From assembly GCF_002236105.1 (NCBI RefSeq), contig NZ_NIWU01000001.1, positions 2,046,001 through 2,110,000 on the forward strand: DNA of 64,000 bases. Reading direction: 5' to 3'. Positions within the stretch are counted from its first letter, which is position 1, and every line of letters starts with the position of its first letter. This document shows, in pieces, positions 56,671 to 64,000 of the stretch. A model generated the notes under the pieces. It was not told the DNA's origin, did no database searches, and saw only the letters and a program-made list of their open reading frames with translations. A program made the position numbers and the translations under genes. The stretch comes from Pseudomonas umsongensis. GTDB taxonomy: Bacteria; Pseudomonadota; Gammaproteobacteria; Pseudomonadales; Pseudomonadaceae.

Positions 56671-56812
56671 GAGCAACGCTCCTGTTCGGGGCACGCGTGC
56701 ATAGGGCAAGTCATAGGCCAATCCTCTTGTTCTTGTCAGGCGCCAGGGCATGCGAGGCAACCGAATCGGGCGTCGCCTCCGGGGCAATAGTCGGCGCAAG
56801 GGGTGGGTCACA

Positions 56813-56830
56813 CATCGTCCAAATGGCTTA
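56813..56830 (-). promoter_or_regulatory. Steroid-regulon operator, site K (YCF48-MMPL operon)
   Basis: Minus strand: TAAGCCATTTGGACGATG, with a weaker distal half. GACTAT begins 20 nt later. Confidence 0.6.
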
Positions 56831-56894
56831 TGGATTGGCGCAAATGGCGTGGCGGTCGGGACTTGGTTTTTTTGCGGGAGTATTCGATCCCCCG

Positions 56895-57007
56895 TCGGAG
56901 CGAGCATGCTCTGCGATGGAGGTCAACGATGACGCGGGGAGCCTGACATCCCGCGGTGCTCTCAGGTTTTTCGCGAGCATTCGAGCGTCGACCGGCTGCT
57001 CCTACAG
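56895..57007. repeat. Degenerate REP-type pair and solo arm remnant
   Basis: A CGGAGCGAGCATGCTC ... inverse pair is followed (57041-57105) by a stretch related to one arm of the giant palindromes (CAAAAACCAAAGC...GGCCTGACAG). The 579-nt gap 56671-57249 holds this, site K and the next REP pair, and no gene. Confidence 0.6.
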
Positions 57008-57127
57008 GGCCCGCCGCGCTGGGCAGAACCTGCACTCGGGGGCAAAAAATCAAAAACCAAAGCAGAGCAAAAGCAAAGGCAAACGGCCTGACAGTCGACC
57101 TGATTGCAGGACTGTCCACGATCCAAT

Positions 57128-57217
57128 TGTGGGAGCGAGCCTGCTCGCGAAGAGGCCATGCCAGTCGCCATCCAGGTCAACTGATCTAACGCTTTCGCGA
57201 GCAGGCTCGCTCCCACA
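57128..57217. repeat. REP-type inverted pair
   Basis: TGTGGGAGCGAGCCTGCTCG faces its inverse across about 50 nt, downstream of the DUF35-MaoC gene. Confidence 0.9.
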
Positions 57218-57249
57218 GGACCTCACCCATTCAATGGCTCCGGTGGCGA

Positions 57250-58200
57250 TCAGGCGAGGTACAGGATGACCAGGTCGTTGATCACCGACGGCCGGTCCTG
57301 GCCCACCACGTGGGTGGTGAGTTCCAGGGTCAGCTGGGTGCCACGGGCCGACAGATCGACCTTTTTCACCCGAGCCCGCGAATGGATGCGCGAGCCGGCC
57401 GGTACTGGCGCCGGGAAGCGCAGGCGGTCGGAGCCGTAGTTGACCTGGGTGGTGAAACCACTGATTTCGAAGCCCAGTGCCAGTTTCATACGTGACTGCA
57501 GCACCTGCACCAGCGCGCCGTGGGCGATCGTGCCGCCGAACGGGCTTTGCAGGCGGGCGCGTTCCGGATCGGTATGGATCCAGTAATCGTCGCCCGACAA
57601 CTGGGCGAAGGCGTCGATCAGCGCCTGGTCGACCACCACCACGTTGCTCCAGTCGCTGAACTGATCGCTGACCAGGGCCTGCAAGGCCGGTCCATCGTTG
57701 AGGTCGATCTGCCGCACTGGTGGCTGCTCCGATGCCACGGGCGCCGGTTCGCTTTCCTGCGCGGGCAGCGATTCAAGGCTCGCCGCATCCTTGTCCACTC
57801 CGGTGAAACGCAGCAGGCGGTTGCCCTTGGCATCGACTTCGGCGAACACCGGCTGCAAGGCCATGCCGATGCGGATTTCGTCTTCTTCGAGGCCCACCAG
57901 GTTGGTGTTGATGCGCACCCCTTGGGCCAGCTCTACTACTGCCAGCTTCTGCGGCATTTCATCCATGAAATCCGGCAAGGTGGCAATGCGCGTCACCGTG
58001 TAGCTGTAAAGCGTCGCGGCGCCGTCGACTTCGCGCCAGGCCAAATCATGCTCCAGGCACACCGGGCAATGCCGACGCGGGTAGAAATTCCAGTGCGCAC
58101 AGGCATTGCATTGCTGGATCAACAGGCGGCGAGCCTTCAGGCCCTCCCAGAACGGTGCGGAGATCTGCGTCGCGACCGGCATCGGTTTGTTGTTGGACAT
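57250..58200 (-). CDS. DUF35 (zinc ribbon/OB-fold)-MaoC fusion, side-chain degradation
   Basis: 316 residues, GGGAGCAT upstream. Residues 1-135 are DUF35: zinc ribbon C31, C34, C45, C48 and an OB fold (TLYSYTVTRI). Residues about 165-316 are a MaoC hydratase (DDYWIHTDPERA, FGGTIAHGAL). In M. tuberculosis ChsH2 joins the same two domains in the opposite order; its DUF35 part binds the aldolase Ltp2 and the whole removes the C22 steroid side chain. The next gene upstream is an Ltp-like thiolase, only 4 nt away. An equivalent hydratase-aldolase complex is likely. Confidence 0.8.
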   Translation of the reverse strand: MSNNKPMPVATQISAPFWEGLKARRLLIQQCNACAHWNFYPRRHCPVCLEHDLAWREVDGAATLYSYTVTRIATLPDFMDEMPQKLAVVELAQGVRINTNLVGLEEDEIRIGMALQPVFAEVDAKGNRLLRFTGVDKDAASLESLPAQESEPAPVASEQPPVRQIDLNDGPALQALVSDQFSDWSNVVVVDQALIDAFAQLSGDDYWIHTDPERARLQSPFGGTIAHGALVQVLQSRMKLALGFEISGFTTQVNYGSDRLRFPAPVPAGSRIHSRARVKKVDLSARGTQLTLELTTHVVGQDRPSVINDLVILYLA

Positions 58201-58204
58201 GTGC

Positions 58205-59416
58205 TTATGCTCCCTGAAGTATCAATGCGCCCTGCTCGCTCATCACGCCGCCGGTGCCGGAGACGTAGACGCTGTCGCAGCGCCCCAGTTGGCGCTCGCC
58301 GGCAGTGCCGGCGATCTGCGTCACCGCCTCGATCACCTGGCTCATGCCACCGGCCGAGGCCGACTGGCCGAAACTGAGTTGCCCGCCGTGGGTGTTCATC
58401 GGGAAGTCGCCTCGCCAGGTCAGGTCGTGTTCACGCACGAAGGCCATGCCCTCGCCCTTGCCACAGAAACCGGCGTCTTCCAGGGTCAGCAAAGTGGTGA
58501 TGGTGTAGCAGTCGTAGATCTGTGCGGCATCGACGTCCTTGGGCTTGAGGCCCGCCATGGCAAAGGCCCGCTCGGAAGCCGGGCCAATCGGCGTGCGCAG
58601 CATGTCCTCGGCATACGATGGCGACTTGAATGCCAGGTGCTCGCCAAAGCCGGTAATGAAGGCCGGGCGTTTGCGGGCCCGTGCCGCGACTTCCTTGTTG
58701 GTGATGATCAGCGCGGCGCCACCGGCCACCGGCATGACGATCTCGAGGACGTGGAGAGGGTCGGCGACCATTTTGCTCGCCAGGACCTGCTCGATGGTCA
58801 ACGGCTGGCCATAGAACATGGCTTGCGGGTTGGCCAAGGCATTGGTGCGCTGGTCGACGGCGATCTTGGCCATCGCCCGCTGGTCGTAGTCGTACTGAGC
58901 GGCATAACGCTGGGCGATCATCGCGTAGCCGGTGTTCTGGCCCATGTGCCCATAAGGCAGGTCGAACTCGGCTTCAGGCGCGCCAAACGCGGTGCTGTGT
59001 CCGCCGAAACGCATGGAGCGGGCCATCCAGCCGGGATCTTCGTCGGGTCCCAGCGGCGCCATGCGCGCAGGAATGACGCACAGCACGGCCTGGCACAGCC
59101 CCAGTTCGATGGCGGCGGCAGCGCGCCAGACCATGCCTACCGAGGTGCATCCACCCAGGTCCACCACTTCGGCGAAGTTCAATCGCAGGCCCAGGTATTC
59201 GGCGGCCATCGCCGGTACGAACACCGAAGCCTCGTGAAAGTGCGGGCCGTTGATCACCAGCCCATCGAGGTCCGAGGCCTTCAGCCCGGCATCGCGCAGG
59301 GCCTGTGCCGCCAGGTCGGCGACTTGCTCGAGGTGAAACATCTTGGGCGCGGTCGAATATTTTTCCGGTTTGTATTGTGCGCTGCCAACGATGGCCGCAT
59401 GCCCTTTGAGTCCCAT
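58205..59416 (-). CDS. Ltp2-like thiolase-fold aldolase (lipid-transfer protein family)
   Basis: 403 residues, GGAGG upstream of ATG 59416. Thiolase fold, non-decarboxylating SCP2 type: DLGGCTSVGMVWRAA around the would-be nucleophile (Cys about 88), IYDCYTITTLLTLEDAGFC and NTHGGQLSFGQSASAGG. Ltp2 uses this fold for retro-aldol cleavage of 17-hydroxy-3-oxo-4-pregnene-20-carboxyl-CoA, together with the DUF35 domain of ChsH2. The 4-nt gap to the DUF35-MaoC gene supports a complex. Plain thiolase activity is the alternative. Confidence 0.75.
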   Translation of the reverse strand: MGLKGHAAIVGSAQYKPEKYSTAPKMFHLEQVADLAAQALRDAGLKASDLDGLVINGPHFHEASVFVPAMAAEYLGLRLNFAEVVDLGGCTSVGMVWRAAAAIELGLCQAVLCVIPARMAPLGPDEDPGWMARSMRFGGHSTAFGAPEAEFDLPYGHMGQNTGYAMIAQRYAAQYDYDQRAMAKIAVDQRTNALANPQAMFYGQPLTIEQVLASKMVADPLHVLEIVMPVAGGAALIITNKEVAARARKRPAFITGFGEHLAFKSPSYAEDMLRTPIGPASERAFAMAGLKPKDVDAAQIYDCYTITTLLTLEDAGFCGKGEGMAFVREHDLTWRGDFPMNTHGGQLSFGQSASAGGMSQVIEAVTQIAGTAGERQLGRCDSVYVSGTGGVMSEQGALILQGA

Positions 59417-59509
59417 AGTGCCTCCATGCCGAAGCGTTCAGCTGCGGCCTATTCCAGGTTGTGTTGAAGCTCCGGGCACACCACGGCGACCCGGATCTTG
59501 GGGGGTCGA

Positions 59510-61177
59510 TCAGAAGGTGTATTTCATCGAGAACGTGGCGTAGTCGCGGTCGGCGAACGGACGGTCGATCGGATCAGCTGCACCCAGATAAGAGATGTAT
59601 CTCAAGCCGAGTTCCAGGTTGCCCAGGTACTTGAAGGTCGTGCCCGCGCTCAGGCGTCGGTCACCGGCGACGCCGGAGATGCTTCCGGCCATGGGCGTGG
59701 AGCCGCTGAAGACGTTGGAGAAACTGAAGGGGACTTCCAGATCCCAGCCTTGGAAAACTCCCGGATAACTGAACGATGCGCCCACGGTGTAGGCGCTGGA
59801 AGACTTGGTGCGGTAACCCGCGGCTGTGCTGTAGGTGTAGTCATCGGAAGAGGCCACTAGAGGTGCCAAAGAGGGTAATAGGTTCACGCCTTGCAGGTTC
59901 GGCGCGGCCGAAGTGGATTCGACACTGTCGACCTGCACGCGGATGACTTCGGCCGTCAGCGTTGTCTGGTTGGCCCAGGGACGGTCACCCAAAATGCGCA
60001 CCGCCGACAATTGCATTTGCTGGCCCTTGCCCTTGGCCGGTACGGCGCCAAGTCCGGTATTGACCATCACCGGCGCACCGTCGCGGTACGACCATTCGGC
60101 GCCGACCTGGGTGTCGCCGATCTTGGTCGAGGCGCTGATGCCGGTCAGCTTGATGTCTTCGAAGTACTTGATCCGGTAGCCATTGCTGACGAAGGCGTTG
60201 AGGCCACCGCCCACTGGCAGCGGGTTGTAGCCGACCAGGGCGGTGGCCGGGTTCTTGTCGTGGTAGTTGACGTGGAACAGCGACAGCTCGAGGGCCGGTA
60301 CCGGACGGTAGCGCATCTGCACGCCCCACTGGCCACCATCACTCGGTTCGTCGGTGCCGCGGTAGGCGATCTTCTGGCCGTTGGCGTAGATGAACTCGCG
60401 ACCAGGCCCGACCACGTCGCTGCCCGACAGGTAGCTACCCACTGGCGGCAGCTCAGTGCCCTTCCATTCGTACTGCACGTACGCACCGAAGGTCAGCTGG
60501 GGGTTCAGTCGGAACGAGCCGGAGAACTGGCCCACCGGCAAGAGGATTTCCTTGACCTCGACACCCGGTTGCGAGGCTTTCACCGCGTCAGACGGGTTTT
60601 GTACGCCGTTGACCCCGGGGTAGAACAGGCTCTCGCCCCAGGATTCGATGTGTCGCCCTGCCTTGACGTCAAGCATGGTGTCGTTATCAAAACGCCAGCC
60701 GCTGAACACATAGGCATCGAGGAATTTGCTGCGACCGCCGCTGTAGTAACGGGTGTCACTGGTGAATTCGTCGTTGCTGCCGCTCTTGTTCACGGTGGCG
60801 GGCGAATCGTTGTCGTTCTTGCGGTGGTAGACATCGTCGTAGAAGGTACTGGCACGCAGCACAGCGCCGTAGTTGTCCTTGCGCAGGATCATTTCCCCCA
60901 GCGCACCCACGCGGTTGGTGGTCAGGCTGCCGCTGTCGAAGTTGCGGTTGGCATCGTCGGCGTTGACCGTCAGCAAGCGATCGCTCTGACTGCCGGTGCG
61001 CACACCGATGCCATAGCTGGTGGTCACCGACCAGTCGATGGTCGCGCCGTTGTCGAACTCAAAGGTTTCGCCGGCCCACACCGGTGTGGACACCAGCGCA
61101 ATGGCTGCGGCCAGGCTCGTGACCGGAAACGCGCTCGAACCGATGACCGTAGAGTTATTGTTGTTTTTGTTGATCAC
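59510..61177 (-). CDS. DUF1302 outer-membrane beta-barrel (paralogue 2)
   Basis: 555 residues from GTG 61177, which has AGGAGAATCAGT upstream; a TTG at 61198 in the same frame is a poor choice. Signal peptide to about residue 34 (TPVWA-GETF). Paralogue of the barrel at 38952-40598, sharing NDSPATVNKSGSND, HIESWGESLFYPG and the FSMKYTF end. It probably lets the steroid or its side-chain acid cross the outer membrane. It is in line with the Ltp gene (93 nt apart) and downstream of the MBL gene. Confidence 0.8.
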   Translation of the reverse strand: MINKNNNNSTVIGSSAFPVTSLAAAIALVSTPVWAGETFEFDNGATIDWSVTTSYGIGVRTGSQSDRLLTVNADDANRNFDSGSLTTNRVGALGEMILRKDNYGAVLRASTFYDDVYHRKNDNDSPATVNKSGSNDEFTSDTRYYSGGRSKFLDAYVFSGWRFDNDTMLDVKAGRHIESWGESLFYPGVNGVQNPSDAVKASQPGVEVKEILLPVGQFSGSFRLNPQLTFGAYVQYEWKGTELPPVGSYLSGSDVVGPGREFIYANGQKIAYRGTDEPSDGGQWGVQMRYRPVPALELSLFHVNYHDKNPATALVGYNPLPVGGGLNAFVSNGYRIKYFEDIKLTGISASTKIGDTQVGAEWSYRDGAPVMVNTGLGAVPAKGKGQQMQLSAVRILGDRPWANQTTLTAEVIRVQVDSVESTSAAPNLQGVNLLPSLAPLVASSDDYTYSTAAGYRTKSSSAYTVGASFSYPGVFQGWDLEVPFSFSNVFSGSTPMAGSISGVAGDRRLSAGTTFKYLGNLELGLRYISYLGAADPIDRPFADRDYATFSMKYTF

Positions 61178-61244
61178 ACTGATTCTCCTCAAGGGCAACT
61201 CAATGGCTGCCTGGAATGTTCAACACTGCTGCCGTGCCTTGCGC

Positions 61245-62330
61245 TCAAAACACCTTGGGCGGAGTAACAGCGCACGCTCCCCTTACAGCACTCCGGTAGC
61301 GATACCGCCCCCGGTCCTCTTCCCGCACCAGCGACCCTTCGGCCACCAGGTAGTTGGCATGGGCCAACGTTTCGCCAAGCGCCATCAGTTCGTCGAAACG
61401 ACCCGACAGCCTGGGGAACAGCACAGCCATCAGTTCGAGCACGGTGCGCGGCTCGTCACAGTTGGCCAGCAGCAGCGCCAGATGCCCGCGGTGATGGGCC
61501 TCCAACTGATCCAGGCGCTGATGCAGATTGAAGAACGGCCGTTCGTGCGCCGGCAGCACCAACACGCTGTCGGGCAAGCTGCGCAACCGCTCGATGGAAT
61601 CGAGCCAGTCGTGCAGCGGGTTGGCCAACGGCTCGGTGGCATGCACGCCGACGGTGGAGGTGATGCGCGGCAACACCTGGTCGCCGGAAATCAGCAGGCC
61701 GTCATCAGCGGCATACAGGCAGGCATGTTCCGGTGAGTGTCCGCGACCGATGACCACCTGCCAGGTGCGGCCACCGATGTGCAGGCAACTGCCTTCCTGC
61801 AAACGGCGGAAATGGTTCAGTGGCGCCGGCAGGAAATGGGCATTGCTCATCACCGCGAACATCTCGGCACTCTGTTCATCGCCGACGCCGGCCTTGCGGT
61901 AGAAGTCGAGAAAGTCCCAGCCCGGTGGCTGATCGGCGGGAAACTTGACGTGCAACGACTGGAACTCGCTGACGGTCATGTACACCGGGCAGTGAAAGCG
62001 CTCCGAGAGCCACGCGGCCACGCCGGCATGGTCAGAGTGAAAGTGCGTGCAGACCACCGCCAGCAATGGCAGCCCGTCGCACACTTCACTGAACACCCGT
62101 TCCCAGACTTCTCGGGTCTGGTCGGTGTTCATGCCGGTGTCTACCGCCACCCAGCCATCGGTGTGACGCAGCAGATAGAGGTTGATGTGGTCCAGGCGAA
62201 ACGGCAGCGGCATGCGCAGCCACCAAACGCCCGGCGCCACTTCGCGCACCTGCCCGCGATCGGGCGCCTGCGGCCAGGGATAACGCAGGCCGCCGCGCAG
62301 TTCGTGACCGTTGTCGTCGAGGTCAGCCAT
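61245..62330 (-). CDS. Metallo-beta-lactamase-fold hydrolase
   Basis: 361 residues, ATG overlapping the ligase stop by 8 nt. MBL fold with zinc motif THFHSDHAG, a later HSPEH and D in SGDQVLP, and a long C-terminal helical extension (about 265-361). Translational coupling to an acyl-CoA ligase suggests a thioester hydrolase or similar proofreading partner, but no substrate can be read from the sequence. Confidence 0.75.
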   Translation of the reverse strand: MADLDDNGHELRGGLRYPWPQAPDRGQVREVAPGVWWLRMPLPFRLDHINLYLLRHTDGWVAVDTGMNTDQTREVWERVFSEVCDGLPLLAVVCTHFHSDHAGVAAWLSERFHCPVYMTVSEFQSLHVKFPADQPPGWDFLDFYRKAGVGDEQSAEMFAVMSNAHFLPAPLNHFRRLQEGSCLHIGGRTWQVVIGRGHSPEHACLYAADDGLLISGDQVLPRITSTVGVHATEPLANPLHDWLDSIERLRSLPDSVLVLPAHERPFFNLHQRLDQLEAHHRGHLALLLANCDEPRTVLELMAVLFPRLSGRFDELMALGETLAHANYLVAEGSLVREEDRGRYRYRSAVRGACAVTPPKVF

Positions 62331-64000
62331 GGTTGGCCACCGAAAAGGGCGTGAGGCCGGCGCGCGTCAGGGCCTCTACCGAGTAGGGCACATAGGTGCG
62401 CGCCTGGTCGTCGCGAATGAACAGCGGATCGCTGCACAGGCTCGGGCAATAGCCCTGGCGTTGCAGATCGACCTTGCGCAGCTTGAAGCTGGCCGTCAGG
62501 TCTGCCGACTGGGTGACCCGGATGAACACCGGGGCCGCATAACGCGGCAGGCGCGCTTCGGTCAGGGCGTACAGGGCGTCGGGATCGAATGCCTGGCCGG
62601 CCTGCATCAGCACCGCGGCCATCCCGGCGCGGCCTTCATGGCCCGGCACCTGGACGCCATAGATATTGATCAGTTCCAGGCCCGCCAGGTCGCCCAGGGC
62701 GTCCGCCACTTCGAGGGTCGAAACGTTCTCACTTTTCCAGCGATAGGTATCGCCGATACGATCGACGAAATAGCAGTAACCGTTGGCATCCTCGCGCAGC
62801 AAATCGCCAGAACTCCAGTAGGCATCGCCCTCGCGAAACACATTGCGGCGGATTTTGCTCTCGGTCGCCTCCGCAGAGGTGTAACCCTCGAAACGCCCAC
62901 CACCGATCTCAGGGTGATCGACGATAAAGCCCATGGCCTCGCCAACCTCGCCCACTTCGCAGAGCTGGTAGAAACCGTTTTCGTCCCGTGGGTGGCAGTC
63001 GTTTTCGATGTCGTAGCGCACCAGCCGCACGTTGGTCTTGTTCCAGTCCGGCACGCGCCCGCAAGAACCGAAATAGTTGTCGACGTTGATCACCGCGGCA
63101 TTGGCCTCGGTGGCGCCCCAACCCTCGAACACCTGGATCGGGCCGAAGCGCTCCAGCCAGCGTTGCCAGGAGTCGGGTGACAAACCGGCACCGAGCATGC
63201 AGCGCAGGCTGTGCTCGCGCTCGCCCGCTCGCACGGGTTGGTTTAGCAAGTAGCGGCAGATCTCGCCGATGTACTGGAAGATACTGATCTGATGACGCGC
63301 GACGTCGTTCCAGAACTCGCGCACGCTGAACTTGCGGCGCACTACGATGGCCGCACCGGCCCGCAACGCGGTAGAGGTCACCGACGTGGCCGCGGCGCCG
63401 TGGTACAACGGCAGGCAGCAATAGAACACATCCTCGCGGGTAGCTTGCAGGGTGACTTCCATCACATCGCCCGAGGACATCCAGCGCATATGGCTGTAGC
63501 GCGCCGCCTTGGGCAAGCCGGTGGTACCCGAGGTGAAGATCAGCAGGGTCGCGGCCTGCGCTTCGATGTGCGCGCGGATATCGCGGGGAAACGGCGTGCG
63601 CGGGGCTTTCTCCAGGCGCGCATCGAAATGCCCGTCGACGCCCTTGGGCAGCGGGCCACTCCAGGAATTTTCCGCGTCGCGTATCAGCCAGCACGGGAGG
63701 TCCGGAAAACCTTCGGTGGCCTGGATATTGGCCAGGCATTCTTCACCGATCACCAGCGCCTTGGCGTCGGTGGTTTGCAACGCATGCAGCAGCGGACGGC
63801 CGTTGACCTGAGTGTTGATGAAGGCCACCACCACCCCGAGCTTGACCAGGCCAAACCAGGTGCAGAAGAACGAGGGGCGGTTTTCCATGGCCAGGGCGCA
63901 GACATCGCCGGCACGCAGGCCATTGGCATAAAACGTGTGGGCCATTTGATTGGCCCGCGCATCGACCTCCAAGTAGCTCAAGGTCTGCTCGTTGTAGATC
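62323..64000 (-). CDS. Acyl-CoA ligase of the FATP/very-long-chain family, 5' end beyond the window
   Basis: The frame is open to base 64000, so about 558 residues are visible and the N-terminus (about 50-60 residues) is missing. ANL-family motifs: LLIFTSGTTGLPKAA, FEGWGATEAN, WSSGDLLRED and DRIGDTYRWKSENV. The spacing is that of fatty-acid transport/very-long-chain acyl-CoA synthetases (FadD17/FadD6-like and bile-acid CoA ligases). It may activate the C24 or C22 side-chain acid of a steroid. Operon with the MBL gene, likely also DUF1302, Ltp and DUF35-MaoC. Confidence 0.8.
   Translation of the reverse strand, partial: IYNEQTLSYLEVDARANQMAHTFYANGLRAGDVCALAMENRPSFFCTWFGLVKLGVVVAFINTQVNGRPLLHALQTTDAKALVIGEECLANIQATEGFPDLPCWLIRDAENSWSGPLPKGVDGHFDARLEKAPRTPFPRDIRAHIEAQAATLLIFTSGTTGLPKAARYSHMRWMSSGDVMEVTLQATREDVFYCCLPLYHGAAATSVTSTALRAGAAIVVRRKFSVREFWNDVARHQISIFQYIGEICRYLLNQPVRAGEREHSLRCMLGAGLSPDSWQRWLERFGPIQVFEGWGATEANAAVINVDNYFGSCGRVPDWNKTNVRLVRYDIENDCHPRDENGFYQLCEVGEVGEAMGFIVDHPEIGGGRFEGYTSAEATESKIRRNVFREGDAYWSSGDLLREDANGYCYFVDRIGDTYRWKSENVSTLEVADALGDLAGLELINIYGVQVPGHEGRAGMAAVLMQAGQAFDPDALYALTEARLPRYAAPVFIRVTQSADLTASFKLRKVDLQRQGYCPSLCSDPLFIRDDQARTYVPYSVEALTRAGLTPFSVANHG

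Overview
The window is high-GC DNA from a Pseudomonas, most likely of the P. fluorescens group. The evidence is the PQQ/ped alcohol-oxidation regulatory block, a NosP-NahK type nitric-oxide signalling pair, a FecI-FecR-receptor iron locus, and many REP-type palindromes of the kinds common in fluorescent pseudomonads. I see no rRNA, tRNA, transposase or CRISPR array.

Positions 1-16,050 look like ordinary Pseudomonas chromosome. They hold the 5' part of a PedS2-like sensor kinase, the ABC system pedA1-pedA2-pedC-pedB (linked to rare-earth-dependent PQQ alcohol oxidation in P. putida), a PQQ-associated Cys-X3-Cys-Trp rhodanese-like protein, an AgmR/ErbR response regulator, a NahK/ErcS' hybrid kinase overlapping a NosP-like FIST protein, a porin, a TonB receptor with FecR and FecI behind a Fur-like box, and two tiny genes.

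Positions 16,150-64,000 form an almost uninterrupted steroid (probably bile-acid or androgen type) catabolic island. Ring-opening genes are kshA and kshB (9-alpha-hydroxylase), hsaA, hsaC and hsaD (A/B-ring aromatic phase) and hsaE-hsaG-hsaF (to pyruvate and propionyl-CoA). C/D-ring genes are fadD3, ipdA, ipdB, ipdC, ipdF, echA20, fadA6 and two acyl-CoA dehydrogenases. Entry chemistry is suggested by an HsdA-like 3-alpha-hydroxysteroid dehydrogenase, an HdhA-like 7-alpha-hydroxysteroid dehydrogenase, an Old Yellow Enzyme with an Fe-S cysteine motif (BaiCD-like) and an NTF2/SnoaL-fold protein (BaiE-like). Side-chain chemistry is suggested by a DUF35-MaoC fusion next to an Ltp-like thiolase, and an acyl-CoA ligase running off the right end. 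Envelope genes typical of hydrophobic-substrate catabolism are two DUF1302 barrels, DUF1329, a YCF48 propeller and an MMPL/RND protein. KstD and the HsaB flavin reductase are not in the window.

Two paralogous LuxR-type regulators resembling TesR/TeiR of Comamonas testosteroni lie in the island. The main discovery-type result is an 18-bp operator, TAGTCC-N4-GGACGATG in the direction of transcription, in front of eleven steroid transcription units. In each, a -10-like hexamer starts 20-21 nt after it. This links nearly the whole island into one regulon. A second feature is four copies of a 660-780 bp giant imperfect palindrome between steroid operons, each holding a different REP-type palindrome in its centre.
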